Shown here one piece after another: positions 39,414 to 51,120 of a stretch of DNA of 64,000 bases. Made by a program: the position numbers and the translations under genes. The first letter of the stretch is position 1; every line of letters begins with the position of its first letter. Origin of the DNA: Dichetophora obliterata. Taxonomy: Eukaryota > Arthropoda > Insecta > Diptera > Sciomyzidae. The notes under the pieces are model-generated. The model saw only the letters and a list, made by a program, of their open reading frames with translations, ran no database searches and was not told the DNA's origin. Where the stretch lies: positions 92,034,213 to 92,098,212 of the forward strand of contig OY986437.1 of NCBI GenBank assembly GCA_963920525.1. The letters are read 5' to 3'.

Positions 39414-40270
39414 TTTAGAAATGTTTGTAATTAATGTTTCTTAAGGTGACTTTATGGAAAAATGATTCCCACGACAAAACCAAATTAAAAACTTTTTCAC
39501 ACGTGCGATCAATGCGTGCGATAATCAATAATTTAACCCAAATGTCAGCTGTTGTCAAAAAGATAACAACGTTGCCAACTACGCAAAGAACACATTGAAG
39601 ATACTTACATTCACAATAGATTTGGGCTGCCTTCAGTGTTGTCGAAGCAAATTTTTTTTTAACCGGAACGCAAATAAAAATATCCAAAATGTAAAGATAT
39701 AACCAGCATTTTTCGTATTAAAAAGAAAAATAAACAAACTTGGCACGATTATGATTTCCGGGGTGCCACGATTTGAAAGTGTTTTCTGGTAGATAACAAC
39801 AAAAACAAATGTTTGGTCGAACAAAAAATTGATTACTCAACTAGTTATCGATTTTTTAGTTTTTTTTTTTGTTTTGCTAAAATATCTTCAGTGATGTTCC
39901 TTGATGTGATGTTGGATAATGTGAACCCGCTAATGCGCATTCTTTTCTAGAAAAAAAGAACTCCGTTACCCCTTTTCCATAAGTTAAGTTTTCTTGCTAC
40001 CAAGTCTGCGGTACAGGCAAGTCTGCACTGGCAAGTTTTTCTTCTGTGCTATTCTTTCTTTGATGCTGTGCTCTTCTTTTTTTATATTTTCGACTTGCTG
40101 ACAAGAAAAATTGCCGTGTGGAAAGAGGGTACGTCTTCAAGAATTCTGCATTTTTTCTGTTATTTAAAAATAAAATGTGCAATCAGTATCAAATGATAAA
40201 AACATGTTGATTTTTTCCGTTCTTTTCTCAGCTCAAAAGTGGTTAACATTCTATAAATTCAGGTCAGAAC
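39414..40270. other. LYAR upstream region, gene-free
   Basis: No further gene is supported. TATCGATTTT (39846-39855) resembles the DRE (TATCGATA) common in housekeeping fly promoters, but it is 430 bp from the ATG. CAGTGATGTTCCT at about 39891-39903 equals the first 13 bases of the right terminus of the P-like element that begins 370 bp further on, so it could be an old solo end. Confidence 0.45.
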
Positions 40271-43200
40271 CAATGATGTTCCTCGACGCGTCGTTTTTAA
40301 TTGTCGACATTTTGGTGTCGATAATGCAGAATGTGTCGACAATGTAGACAATGTCGAGAATTGTGTAAACAATGTCAACAAAATGCAACACTGCGAAAAC
40401 GCAAGTTCCATTTAGATTATGCTGATTCTTAAAACCTTTTGAAAAGTCGTTTAATTAACAAATTTTACAATTAAACAAACAAAAGCCATGCCCAGAAGGC
40501 GTAAAAATAAGGAATACTTTGAACTTGGACTCAATTTAATTAAATATTACAATAAACATGCAGCCTTTTACATTAATTATCTACACGTCGTTAAAAGCAA
40601 TTGTCTACACGACATTCTCGACACCGTCGACAATAGTATTGTCGACATCATGTTCTCTACGCCGCACATCACTCAATATCTTGAAAAAAACAGCCATTTC
40701 TTTGCCATTATCCAATGGATCTAAAAGATTGGTATGTCATTTGAAAGATCAAAAATTACCTTTTGAATGATATACAATTTTTATACCATTGCAAGCATAT
40801 TTGTCATTGTATAAGCAATATTATATCATATTTGAAATTTGTAATAAAAAAAAACCATTATTTTCTACTACATTTGCGTTATTAAGGTACTACAATTATA
40901 TTTTATTTTTAAAGCTTACAATTCAACATTTCATTTGATGTATTAATATACGCATATATATTCTTCACAATTTACACTATATTACATAAAATTAATAACA
41001 ATTGCTATTTGCTATTGCATTGTCCAAAAATAATCAACTAAAAATCTCGAATTTTTTTCGCTGGCTAGAAAATTCAATTTATTCATATTAATATTGCAGC
41101 TGCAATATAGCCTAAAGAACAGTAATTTATTGTAATGGCGATATAAGAAAATATGGAATAAGAATACAAAACAACTAAGGTAAATATGCTTGAATTAACA
41201 ACTTTCCGTACAAGGGCAAATCATTTCATCATAAAAAAACACATCAAAAACTAAATAAATCATGTTTTATACACCAAACGAAAGATAAATTTTCAGGCTT
41301 CAATAATTTACTTTCCATAATCCATAGTAACAATGGTAGTTTTTGAGAAAATTACGGTTTTATATAAGCAAATATTTTACTTTGGCATACAAATAGCTAT
41401 AATATATTAAATGCTCAACGGATTTGATTTATTTAAAATTATTATAAAAGCTTTATGTATTACCTTTCAAATAACACCTAAGTCAGCAATATCGGTTATA
41501 CACTTAGAAAAATATAGATAGTTTTCTTAGAACATCTAAAAAAAAAATTTTCTTAAAAAATTTATAGCTTGAAAACAAATCGATTAATCGAGTTTTCCTT
41601 CGGCCATTCTTATTTTTTTTAAAAGAAATTCCTGAATCCATTGTCAAAACGTAGCACCCCGGAAATCGTTGTCTCCCCACAATAGATTCTTACTTTTGCA
41701 TGCTGATTCTTAATTTGCTTTTTAAACAAATTTGTCATAGCTTACTTTTCATGATCAAAGTTATCTACATTGCTGCGTATGGTACTGCAGCAGCACAGAA
41801 GCAACTCAGATTTTGGTTTTCATGGTTGTGTGCGTCAACCTAAGCTGCAAAATCCCTTTAGGGTATTTTTCCATCACGTCTCTTGGCAAATTTGATTAAG
41901 CATTGTTTAGAAAATATTTTATAAACAGGAGCTGAGGTACTTGGGGTAGCATTTGATGGGGCTGCAGTAAACTTTACTGCAGCTAGGCTGTTAGGATCTG
42001 ATGTGTCAGATATTAATACAGAAAGCGTTTTTAAGTTAGATTGATTGACAAGTAGATTTTGTATTTTACATGACCCTTGCCACGTGATCAAACTCATTAG
42101 AAATTTTTTTGCTGAAATAGGAGAGTTTAAAGATTCAGAAAAAAATGTCATAAAATTGCAATATCTTCAAAAGCTAGTAGATTTGCAGGAAAAAGAGCAA
42201 TTGCATTTAGGAAATAAGCTGAAAAGTGCTCATATATATATTTTTTTTTATCAAAAAATGAAGGTAAGGCTTGCTGTTCAAGCTCTTAGTAAATCTGTCG
42301 CAGATGCGTTAGATTTTTGTAGAGAAGTACTGCTATTTCCAGATTTTCAAGGTAATGAGGCTACAGTAAAGGTCATTAGGTATATGAATAATGCTTTTGA
42401 TATGCTTTTGATAAATAGTAGAAATATGTATAAATTTGGGTTTGAAAAAGCCCTTTGCAATGCAAATATAGGGTCTTTAATTTCATTTGAAGAAGAGTTT
42501 GTGGCATATATAAGTTAGCTTCGTATTCTTAATGGTCAGTTAGTAGTGAGCAGCCGTAGAAAGACAGGGTTTATAGGTATAATAGCATGTGTTAGGAATA
42601 TAAAAGTTATTTATGAAAGGTTTATAGCAAGTGAAGTTTTGTCCTTTATACCATTTTATAAGCTTAATCAGGACCATTTAGAACTCTTTTTTTATTTCAA
42701 TTCGTTCTCACTTAGGACATAATGATAATCCTTCTGTTAAGCAGTTTAAAGCAGCTTATAAGAAATTGATTATCAGATGTAAGATTAGAGAAGGGGGAAT
42801 AAGTAACTGTATACCACTGGAAAACATAAATATATTAAATTTAAGTAGTTCTAACCCGGTCAAATCAGATAATCTCGAGTCAATGTCATCAAGGCAGGGA
42901 GTTGTTTTAAGGATAGTAGATAATGACGATAACGATAGTTGTTTTCTTAATGATCATAATTACTTTGCAGATGCCAGTATTTTAACTGCGTATACAGGAC
43001 ATGTAGTTAGATATATAGCAGGGTTTGTTGTATTTAAATTGCAATCAATTCTAAAATGTAGTGAATACAAAATAGACTTGGAGGGGGAAGTTATCAGCAA
43101 TCGCTAATTAGCTTTAAATCAAAGGGGTACATGAAAAATCCTTCAAAATCGTTTGAAGACGTTTGTATTATTGCTGAAAAAGAGCTACGCATACAAACAA

Positions 43201-43989
43201 AATTGTTAGATAAAGGCAAATCTATTTTGCATAAAACTTATTATAATAGAATTCTGTTAAACATACAACACTCCTCGATAAGTAAAAGAATATTTGATTG
43301 TCATATTAAGACTTTCGGCCATTATAATATTGTAGTTCAGTATATAATTGAATTTTTTAAAAACAAGGTATTTTTATATAACTAAAAAACTAATGAAAAA
43401 CCAACAATTAGGCAAAAATTACTTAAAACTATTCATTTCAAAGGAGTTTAAAAATAATTTATTTCATTTGTGTTCATTTATTATTTAATTCATTTATTTA
43501 TATAATTATTATAATTTATAAATTTTTTAATTTTTGTACTTTTTAAAATTTAGTGCATGCATTTTTTATATAAATGAATATAAATCAAGTAGATAACTTT
43601 TATCATATCTCTTTTATTGCTAATTCACATCTTTTTATATTCTTTACTAGTATTCTTTTTTCGTTTCGGGTGAAATAGGCCTACTGGGGAACCAAATACC
43701 TCAAAAAAATTGGTAACGCACCAATTTGTATACCTCAAGGGTGGTGTGGAAATATAATTTAATATGTATAAGAAAGAACATTAACAGTTTGGGCCTTCTT
43801 TTACGATGCAACCGAATACGGGCCTGTGTAAAAGTTTCTGTATTTGTGTAAACCAACACCGACATCTTGGTCGACATGGTCTTTCTTTGTTGTCGACATG
43901 GTCTACGTTGTCGACAATGTCAACCATTTCCTACGTTGTCGACACCAAAACGTCGACAATTAAAAATTACGCGTCGAGGAACATCACTG
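40271..43989 (+). mobile_element. P-superfamily DNA transposon relic, 3.7 kb
   Basis: The left end CAATGATGTTCCTCGACGCG and, on the other strand, the right end CAGTGATGTTCCTCGACGCG are inverted repeats. The similarity continues through TTTTTAATTGTCGAC.TTTTGGTGTCGA. GTCGACA words are dense in both subterminal regions (40300-40370, 40600-40660 and 43870-43965). The plus strand carries a decayed transposase of the P/THAP9 type. P elements normally make 8-bp duplications, but I find no clear one here. Confidence 0.8.
41928..43385 (+). pseudogene. P-element-like transposase remnant
   Basis: From GAEVLGVAFDGAAVNFTAAR (41928), just after an acceptor-like TTATAAACAG, the frame runs to FKLD, a TGA at 42042, then RFCILHDPCHVIKLIRNFFA, LHLGNKLKSAHIYIFFYQKM, KVRLAVQALSKSVADALDFC, a TAG at 42516, and YKLNQDHLELFF. 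After a one-base shift near 42690 it resumes with IRSHLGHNDNPSVKQFKAAY, and later AYTGHVVRYIAGFVV and MKNPSKSFEDVCIIAEKELR. The DPCH.IKL.RN, LGNKL...H, KVRLA.Q.LS.SVADAL and QDH.E.FF..IR...G.N.NP blocks are the conserved order in P-element/THAP9 transposases. No N-terminal THAP finger was found in the 1.6 kb upstream. At least three stops and one frameshift make it dead. Confidence 0.85.
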
Positions 43990-44048
43990 GTTGTCATTGC
44001 CAATTGTCAATATGAAAAATTTGACATAAGCTGAATAGTGCTGGATGT

Positions 44049-44255
44049 GCCCATATTACACGATGTCCGTTTGTTTGGCGTACAATATGGTTGTTGTATG
44101 GATGTTGTTGCATTCTACAAAATTTTTGACAGTTTCGCATTGGAAGCTACAACAAAATTATTTTTACGAAGAGCAAATGGACATCGTGTAACTTTGGGGA
44201 AAACAACAACAAAATTACTTGTACGCCCAGCAAATGGACATCGTGTAATATGGGC
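44049..44255. mobile_element. 207-bp inverted-repeat MITE
   Basis: The ends GCCCATATTACACGATGTCC and, on the other strand, GCCCATATTACACGATGTCC match exactly, and further inward TTGGCGTACAA pairs with TTGTACGCCCA imperfectly. The AGCAAATGGACATCGTGTAA word also occurs a second time in the middle (about 44171-44191). The open frame over this region is translated repeat. Confidence 0.7.
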
Positions 44256-44333
44256 AATACTGATATATCTTTTCAGGGATACCGCATTGCATTTTATGAG
44301 ATTTTGTTGAAATCACAAGATTTTAAATTCTAA

Positions 44334-44761
44334 AGGCGAATTTACATGATTCACTATCATTGTTCACTTTGGATGATTCATCTGATTTGAAAATTTAAAT
44401 TGAGTTCCATAGAAGGTCTTCCTACTTTTGATGAAAGTGAAAGCAAATTGAACTGAAGTGTCATTCGTACTGAAACACAACTGAAAGGTATTAATATATC
44501 TTCAAGCAGAAAGTTTATATTTTTTTATTTAATTGATGAACGTCAATCATACTGTTTCATATTTTCCAAATTTGGGTTACTGGATTTGTACAGCTTTTAC
44601 TTATTTCATTTTTTTAAACGTCAATAAAAAAAATCAGCCAACAAATATATTTTGACTCTCAACACAAACTTACACTTTGAATAATGTAAATTAAAAATTT
44701 ATTCTCTGTCATAGCTCAACGTTCACTATCATCATTTTGAGTGAAATGTGTAAATTCGTCT
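44334..44761. mobile_element. TTA-flanked MITE family, copy 1 (428 bp)
   Basis: The ends AGGCGAATTTACA and, on the other strand, AGACGAATTTACA are inverted repeats. CACTATCAT..TTCAC words lie just inside both. TAA and TTA flank it (44331-44333 and 44762-44764), read as a diverged TWA duplication as in PIF/Harbinger elements. The full sequence aligns with 63430-63878. Confidence 0.7.
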
Positions 44762-45292
44762 TTAAACTTGTATAGAGAACTCTGTTGATTTCAATATGGA
44801 TTTCACGATATATAACAAAATCTCAAGATTTCGAGCAGATGGAAACATAGTCCAAAGGATTGTAAATATTTCTATATATTTAGTTATAACATAGCAATTA
44901 CAGTCATGTATATTTTTTTATTCCAGAAAATAGCAAAAGAAAAGCGATTGTGAATGTGACTGCTATGTCACACAAATCTCAAAATAAGAGATAACGCTAA
45001 TAAAAGCCAGCATGAACGCAGTTCGAAAAAGAATGCTCGAATATGCAAAAAGCAGCACTTTTATGAGCATGAAAATGGTATAAAAACAAAAGTTATTATT
45101 TTTAGAAGAAAAATATCATTGCCGCAGATTTCTTCATGCGAAAACAAAGGAACTGAAATATGAAAATTATTGTTTTATTAATTAAAAATATTTAAATTTA
45201 TTGCAGCTTACATTCTGTTAATTTAAAATTTTTTTAAACTTTCTTATAACTACTGTATAATTTTATGTTTTAAAAAATTTTAAGGTATTATC

Positions 45293-46185
45293 CCTAGTAG
45301 CACAAACAGTATTTATAGCTTCTTTTACAAACCTTTTAAAGATATGTACAAAAACAGGAATTGTATTTTTATGTTCCTTATTAAGGCTTTTAAGGCCAAT
45401 TTGGCGTATGTGATATAAAGACATGCTTAGTGTCTTTGAAGAGACTCGATAAGGTATCTTTTAGAAGTCTTTGAAAGGCACCTGACAAAGATTTTAAAAA
45501 TAGTAGGTAGGAATTCAGAACAGACAATTTTTTGTTGCCAGCAGCGTAAGAAAGAATTTTCTTTTCCACCACTCTTGCTGGACACTTGATCCACTCGATC
45601 TCGGGCGGAATTCCAGGTGCAATATTATTCAAAATGAATTGAGTTACCTTCTGATCGCTCTTTAGTTTTGGCCATGACAGCACTCCACGGCTTTCCCAAC
45701 TAGCTGGAACGAATGCTAGTGATCGCTTTTTTCCGTCCTTCGTGCATATAATTTTAAATGAAGCTGCCATCTTCTTTTTTATTTATATAAGCACAATTAA
45801 TTAAAGCACACATATATATTTTACCTTTTAATTTTTCTATTCAACTTTTTAAATTTTTTAATTTTGCTGTTCTAACTGTTGCTAAATAACTTTAACTACC
45901 TCGCATGCCTTTATAATCATTTTATTACGCACATTATAAAGAAACTAATGCGACATGCAGCAATGTCTTTATAATAACTTCAATATGAGCTCTAAAAATG
46001 CATATTAAAGACATTTTTTACGTATCTCTTTTTAATGGTCTTGTAAACGCTTTATTGAGATATTATAAAAGCAAAAGTTTGCTATAAAGCATAGTATCTT
46101 TTTAATTACATTACAGAGCTATTATAAATATTCGCTGTTTTGTAATCTGGATTTTGTAAATATAACTTCTCCTTGTGCTACTAGG
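45293..46185. mobile_element. 0.9-kb segment bounded by CCTAGTAGCACAA repeats
   Basis: CCTAGTAGCACAA at the left and its complement TTGTGCTACTAGG at the right bound the segment. TTTATAA/TTATAAAG-type words recur in both subterminal regions. No target duplication is clear. It encloses a 126-aa ORF of host-like character on the minus strand. Confidence 0.55.
45390..45770 (-). CDS. DUF4806-family-like N-terminal ORF, 126 aa
   Basis: The product MAASFKIICTKDGKKRSLAF, VPASWESRGVLSWPKLKSDQ, KVTQFILNNIAPGIPPEIEW, IKCPARVVEKKILSYAAG has the arrangement I know from the N-terminus of DUF4806 proteins of insects (F.VV...., then VP..W......WP, then a short helix, then W....ARVL.....Y..A). The DUF4806 core itself is absent, and after about residue 78 the sequence becomes low complexity. 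The ATG at 45768-45770 is preceded by an A-rich leader with CTTATATAAATA, a possible TATA. The frame is intact with no stop. It sits in a segment bounded by inverted CCTAGTAGCACAA, so it may be captured cargo or part of a domesticated or young transposon gene. Function unknown. Confidence 0.5.
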   Translation of the reverse strand: MAASFKIICTKDGKKRSLAFVPASWESRGVLSWPKLKSDQKVTQFILNNIAPGIPPEIEWIKCPARVVEKKILSYAAGNKKLSVLNSYLLFLKSLSGAFQRLLKDTLSSLFKDTKHVFISHTPNWP

Positions 46186-46650
46186 CATGTTGACTTCTGG
46201 TATTTTGTGAGATTTTGTGTTATTTTGTGGTAATTTTGTGGTAGAATAGTATAGAAAATTGTTGAGGCATATTCATCTGACAACGCTGATCCGCTGATAA
46301 CATATGTGAGTGGACAAAATCGGTTGGCGGTAACTATTTGTAGACTGGAATGGGCTAAATAAGTTCGAAAATTAGAAAAACATAATTACAGTTTGTAAAA
46401 TTCGATCAACCTTTGTACTCGTTACATTTACACACTGTTTGTGCAGTCTGAATACAGCTTCGTGGACGCCATAGAATAAGCTGTTAATGCAGTTCAGACA
46501 TTCACAATAAAACACATGAGATAAAGCAGTGTCAGTGACTTTTTAAACTTACAAAATAATATAAACTTTACCGTTATAAGATACATATAATTAAAAATTT
46601 GCTTAAAATAAGCTGATAAAACTAATTATTTTTTAAAACGTAAGTAAGTT
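46186..46650. other. T3dh downstream region
   Basis: No gene is seen. This is the 3' side of T3dh. No canonical AATAAA is obvious in the first 150 bp below the stop on the minus strand. Confidence 0.45.
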
Positions 46651-48314
46651 TTAGTAATTTTCCATAGAATTTTCAAGCAATCCTGCCAAATCTTCTTCGC
46701 TCTGTTGACGTGGTGCCAATTTTGTTATGCGTTCCTGTGGCAAAGTTCCTTTCACCAAAGCTGGAATGTCTGATTTAGTAAAACCTAAACTATGCAAGCC
46801 GTTCTCTATGTGAGCTTTCTGCATAAATTCACGCACAATATCGCCCAAAATCTGGCCAGCATCCGCCAGTGAAGCATTCGACACGTCGCAACCTAGTAGC
46901 TGAGCAGCTTCTAAATGACGTTCAGGACATGCTGGAGCGGTGAATTCGAAAACAGCTGGAGCTGTTATAACCACTGAAAGGCCATGTGGAATAATTGGAT
47001 GGTCGCAAGAGTAGCCTTCCGGTAAAAAGTTGCGAACATTGCCTGAGATAGGATACGAGAGGCCGTGACAAAGATGAACACCGGCATTGCCAAAGCCAAC
47101 ACCAGCCATGGTTGAGGCAAGATGCATCTGCGAACGGGCCTTCAAATTTTCTGGCTGGAAGATTGCATCTATAAAATGCTCCCGTATGATGGTAAGGGCA
47201 AAGCGTGCCCAAACATCAGAAATGGGATTGCGTCCTTGATAGGGTGGTCGCTGACTTGGATTGGTGGGGGCAGGACCGCGTTCGCGGTAGTCAATTGCCG
47301 TGAAGCTCTCTAGTGCATGACAAAAAACATCAAACCCGGAATAGGCGGTAACGCGTTCGGGCTGATAAAGCGTGTGCAGTGGATCTATAATACCTGAAAA
47401 GAAGGATTTCAGATCTTTACGTTTTAGTTGAAATTATGTGGGTTTATTGTACCTAATTGTGGTTTTAAAAATTTGCTAGAAATGCCTGTCTTTGCATGCA
47501 GTTTTTTGTAGTCAAAAATGATCACACCCGTTGTCTCGGAGCCAGTGCCCGCTGTCGTCGGCAGTGCTATCATGGGTTTTAGCTTCACTGAAATCTATAA
47601 AAAAGAATTCTCTGTTTTTATTTTTTGTCAATGACCCTCCTTTCCTGTCCCATCCTTTATCCTGTTTTACCTCTTTTCCTTTGCCTATTGGCTTATTTAC
47701 ATAGTCTAAAAAGTTTGCGTCCTTATCGCTGGCGAATAGATTGGCTGCCTTGCAAGTGTCAATTGTCGATCCGCCACCAATTGCCACATAGGCATCAAAA
47801 TTTCGGGCTCTTGCAAATTGTGCTGCATGCCAGAGGCTTGCATCGGTGGGTTCAACGCATGTCTCATCGTACACTTCAAATTCTATGCCATGTCTACTGA
47901 GTGAATCGAACGCTGTCTTGACGCTGGCTAGCTTGGCGACATTTTTATCTGTGACTAGACAAACTGAACGTACACACAAATTGCGCAAATCTGCTCCCAG
48001 TTCTGCTGAAACTCCGGGTCCAAAGCGCACTGTCGACGAAGACATCTGTTTGGACGGGTGCGAAAAGTGTTTTTTATTAAAATGGCACTTTGGCCTTATT
48101 ATGTATGTACGCAGCAGTAACTCACCTCGAAAGCATACTCGGATTTTGCAGTTTGTTTGGAAGTCGTTGTAGTAGCACATCCCGACGAGTGGGCGGGGCA
48201 CTTGCAGCTTTAATTAATTTATTTATTTTTATGAATTATTTCTACTCAATTCTTGTAAACTTACGAATTTCCTACAACTGTATTGATTAAATTCAAGACG
48301 TTCTTTCGTGACAT
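46651..48314 (-). CDS. T3dh: Hydroxyacid-oxoacid transhydrogenase (type III ADH), 5 exons
   Basis: I resolve exons 48265-48314, 48126-48207, 47671-48045, 47453-47594 and 46651-47393. The introns of 57, 80, 76 and 59 bp all obey GT-AG, with consistent phases, giving 463 aa, the family length. The first 44 residues ([17 protein letters not shown]..., then [20 protein letters not shown]) fit a mitochondrial presequence. The iron-dependent ADH fold follows: [15 protein letters not shown] (about 132-146, nucleotide-binding), [14 protein letters not shown] (about 179-192), [26 protein letters not shown] and IIPHGLSVV (metal-binding His), ending [20 protein letters not shown]. The enzyme couples 4-hydroxybutyrate oxidation to 2-oxoglutarate reduction, as in human ADHFE1. 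All exons are intact. Confidence 0.95.
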
Positions 48315-48967
48315 TGCTGGTTATCAGCTGTTGACTAGCTGATAAGTTCTCTTTCACTTCCAACGATCTCTCTATTTGTTATGGTTTTATCAACAGCCGT
48401 TCTATGCGCTGCAAGCATCCGGTTTAACTGAAGTTTACTATTTTGATTCAGACAACAGGTCATTCCATCAGCTGCTAGTTTTGTTTGTTTCTATTAAACA
48501 AAAAATAAACTACGAATTGGTTTTTTGACATTGTCGGTTTTACAATCAAGTTCAATTTAGATTAATCAAACATTCAATGATTTTGCTTATAAATAAAGTG
48601 GTCTCCAAGTTGAAGAAAATAAAGAAACTACAAAAAAATTAAATAATTGTAATAAAAAATGTAAATAATTATAGTAAATTTAAAAATGACGTAGTTTGCT
48701 TGCAGGTCACAAACTTAACTAAAATTAAAAGTAAAATTTTGAATCAATTTTGAATAAAAAATTAAATCAATTTTAATAAAAATCAAATTAGGTCTGTTTC
48801 CGTATTTATTTCAAGTAACTTGAAGTTAACATACGTTAAAGCGTTTAAACATTTTTCAAACTCGAGGGAGGAAAGAATGAAGAACAAGGAAAATGGGTCC
48901 CTCAAAAAGTGTGCCGATTTGATGAAATTGAGTTTTTACATAGACAAAAAAAAAATAATTCTGGGGT
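48315..48967. other. T3dh upstream region with a half MITE
   Basis: No gene is seen. AGGTCTGTTTCCGTATT...TTCAAGTAACTT at about 48789-48835 is a single end of the TA-flanked MITE family found complete at 12336-12482. CAGCTG/GCTGAT-rich words just upstream of the T3dh start (48325-48345) may be promoter elements. Confidence 0.45.
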
Positions 48968-49234
48968 ATGCTTTTTATCTGTAAAATGGAACATGCACGA
49001 ATTTTTACACAAATAGAAAATGTTGTATGCTTCCTGGCCTTGCATAAAGAAATTGATTTTACAGCATATGCTGATGACTATATTTTAATTGAAGCACATC
49101 CGCGAATAACGTTACAAAACCCACTTTTTGCAAAAACGATTTTATTGCAGATTACCGTTAACATGACTCTCTTACATTGCCCTAATACCAAATCAGACAA
49201 AAATATGCACCTTATCGCTATCAAAAAGCAATAA
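48968..49234 (+). pseudogene. LINE reverse transcriptase YADD fragment
   Basis: The frame has IDFTAYADDYILIEAHPRIT, the F.YADD catalytic block of a non-LTR reverse transcriptase, followed about 20 residues later by typical linker positions. Upstream, MGP/GSL-like remnants suggest a decayed GVPQGS motif, but I cannot place it in frame. It is plus-strand, like the RNase H piece at 51.1-51.6 kb, so the two may come from one element. It has no flanking domain and is dead. Confidence 0.6.
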
Positions 49235-50375
49235 GAAAGTTTCAGTCAGTGGAAGAACGTTACAAGTTACATACAAAATTATTAGAGTTGAATTATCTAA
49301 TGTAATTGATAAATGTAACGGATGCATAAAAAGGAAGTCTTATGTTGAAAAAAGAATTGATAATAATAATAAAAGATTGAAGAATTGTGGTAAAGAATAC
49401 ATTTTAAGAAAAAAAAAAAACAGTATACCTCCAAAAAAAAGCTCCAGAGCAGTCAAAATGGAATAACGTAAGTTCACATTACGTTTTTAGGTATTTGAAT
49501 TGTTATTATATATCCCGAGAAATACTTTCATATTTTGTGTCAATAAAGTATCTAATATATGTCCGGTGCCCGTGTAGGTAAATGTCCGACCTCTGCACCG
49601 AAAGAAGTGCTTTTTCTGGAACACCTTGGTTAGACAAAATGTACGAAGGAAGACCGATTCGGGCACTCGTCAGTTTATTGTGTCCGAATATAGTCGCTCG
49701 TTTTTGAACACTTTATTGACATAATACAGACTTACTACGGTAATATTTCTGGTACCTTTCAAGGTACTTGTTGGGTATTTTTCGGGTACATTATAGTTAA
49801 GACTCTGAACCTGTTCGCTGAAGCTCGTTTGCATTCGGCTTAATATCAATGTGCGATTAATTTCCTTCATAAACTTCGCAGTTTTTCGTTACCACTCGTA
49901 GATTTTAAAAATAAAATTGAGTCCGATACTCTGGGCTTTTGTGCTTAAGTAGTTTGGTACGGACACAATTTGTTTCTCAGGTATATTTGTGATTGGCTAT
50001 GCATCTTTTTTTTGCAAAAAATTCGATAAAGTGCAATAAACGAACATTATTTTAAATTCTATAAAAAAAGAACCTATTCAAATAAGTGATGAAAAGAAAA
50101 AGAATATCCTTGCAATGACTTCATATTTGCCTGAAAAATACGCTGAGTTCTATAAATCCATCCTTTGCAGTTAAATTAGGAAAAATATAAAGTTTGTGCT
50201 CGAACTCAAACAAATATATTTTGCTGAAGGTTTGAAATATTTTCTTTTAAGTTTTTCACATGACTTATTGTTTTTGTTATTAAGGGTTTTTTCGTAAATA
50301 TATTTTTAAATTCTTTTATTTACATTTCATTTAACGAAAAGGATCCAATCAAAAAAAGTTTTCTTATATGGCTAT
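49235..50375. other. Gene-free stretch
   Basis: No gene is supported. GTCCGGTGCCC at about 49561 and GGTACGGAC at about 49957 could be inverted ends of a 400-bp MITE, but similarity is short. The rest is AT-rich. Confidence 0.4.
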
Positions 50376-50698
50376 TAGGGCGGGTCAAATTCTGGCTCAG
50401 CGAAATTCGTAAAATACATGTAATTTCAAGACTTTTTCTCCACTACAGCATATACAAATTCTGAAAAAAAGCTGTGCGGACTTTCGTAAATAGATTTTGT
50501 TCTCAATTATAAAATATGAATGTATGAATGTATGTGTATGAATGTATGTGTATGAATCTATTTACGAAAGTCCGCACAGCTTTTTTTCAGAATTTGTATA
50601 TGCTGTAGTGGAGAAAAAGTCTTGAAATTACATGTATTTTACGAATTTCGCTGAGCCAGACCACCAAAAAATTCGTCCATACAAATTGACCCGCCCTA
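50376..50698. mobile_element. hAT-type foldback MITE, copy 1, loop in orientation A
   Basis: ATGGCTAT is duplicated at 50368-50375 and 50699-50706. The ends are TAGGGCGGGTCAA and its complement. Arms of about 120-145 bp are nearly identical inverted repeats. The right arm has about 25 extra bases near its outer end. The loop (about 50496-50555) contains TATGAATGTATGTGTATGAA repeats. Same family as 61701-62013. Confidence 0.93.
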
Positions 50699-50706
50699 AT
50701 GGCTAT

Positions 50707-51120
50707 GCTTTAATTGAGCGAATTACGTCTTAAAGCTATCGCACTCTCTGCTTTGCGACGTGGAATAACGTTTTAAAACCCGATGGGTTTTGGATACGTA
50801 AAGTTTTTTCATTTTAAATATTAATAATACTTGATTTACTAACCAAATATTTTTATTAAACAATCGTTTTTTTACTAAAATTATGAATTTACCTAAGTAT
50901 TTCCATTTGCATTTAAAACGTTTTTACGTATTGAGAACAATTAACTTTTCGTCGTTTAAAAAGTTATTCGCGGCTGTGCTTCAATTGTCAAGTAATGATA
51001 AGAACCCAATACTGAATCTTAACCAACTCTTTGAACTCTTTGTTGGTATTAGTATATTATCAATTTAAAACAACTTGTTATTTGAATACGATATATTACA
51101 ACTGGAAGAACAAGGATATT
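50707..51120. other. Gene-free stretch
   Basis: I recognise nothing. A 61-codon open frame at 50883-51068 has no motif. Confidence 0.45.

Noticed and set aside
40263..43997. 8-bp target duplication for the P-like element
   Set aside because: The flanks GTCAGAAC and GTTGTCAT do not match under any boundary I tried, so I do not claim one.
44038..44310. 90-aa plus-strand ORF
   Set aside because: It is translated terminal and internal repeats of the 207-bp MITE.
48126..48201. Alternative N-terminus of T3dh starting [13 protein letters not shown] and reading through to the core
   Set aside because: It reads through an intron with consensus GTGAGT and CCAAACAG ends. Splicing restores a different frame that matches the known family N-terminus.
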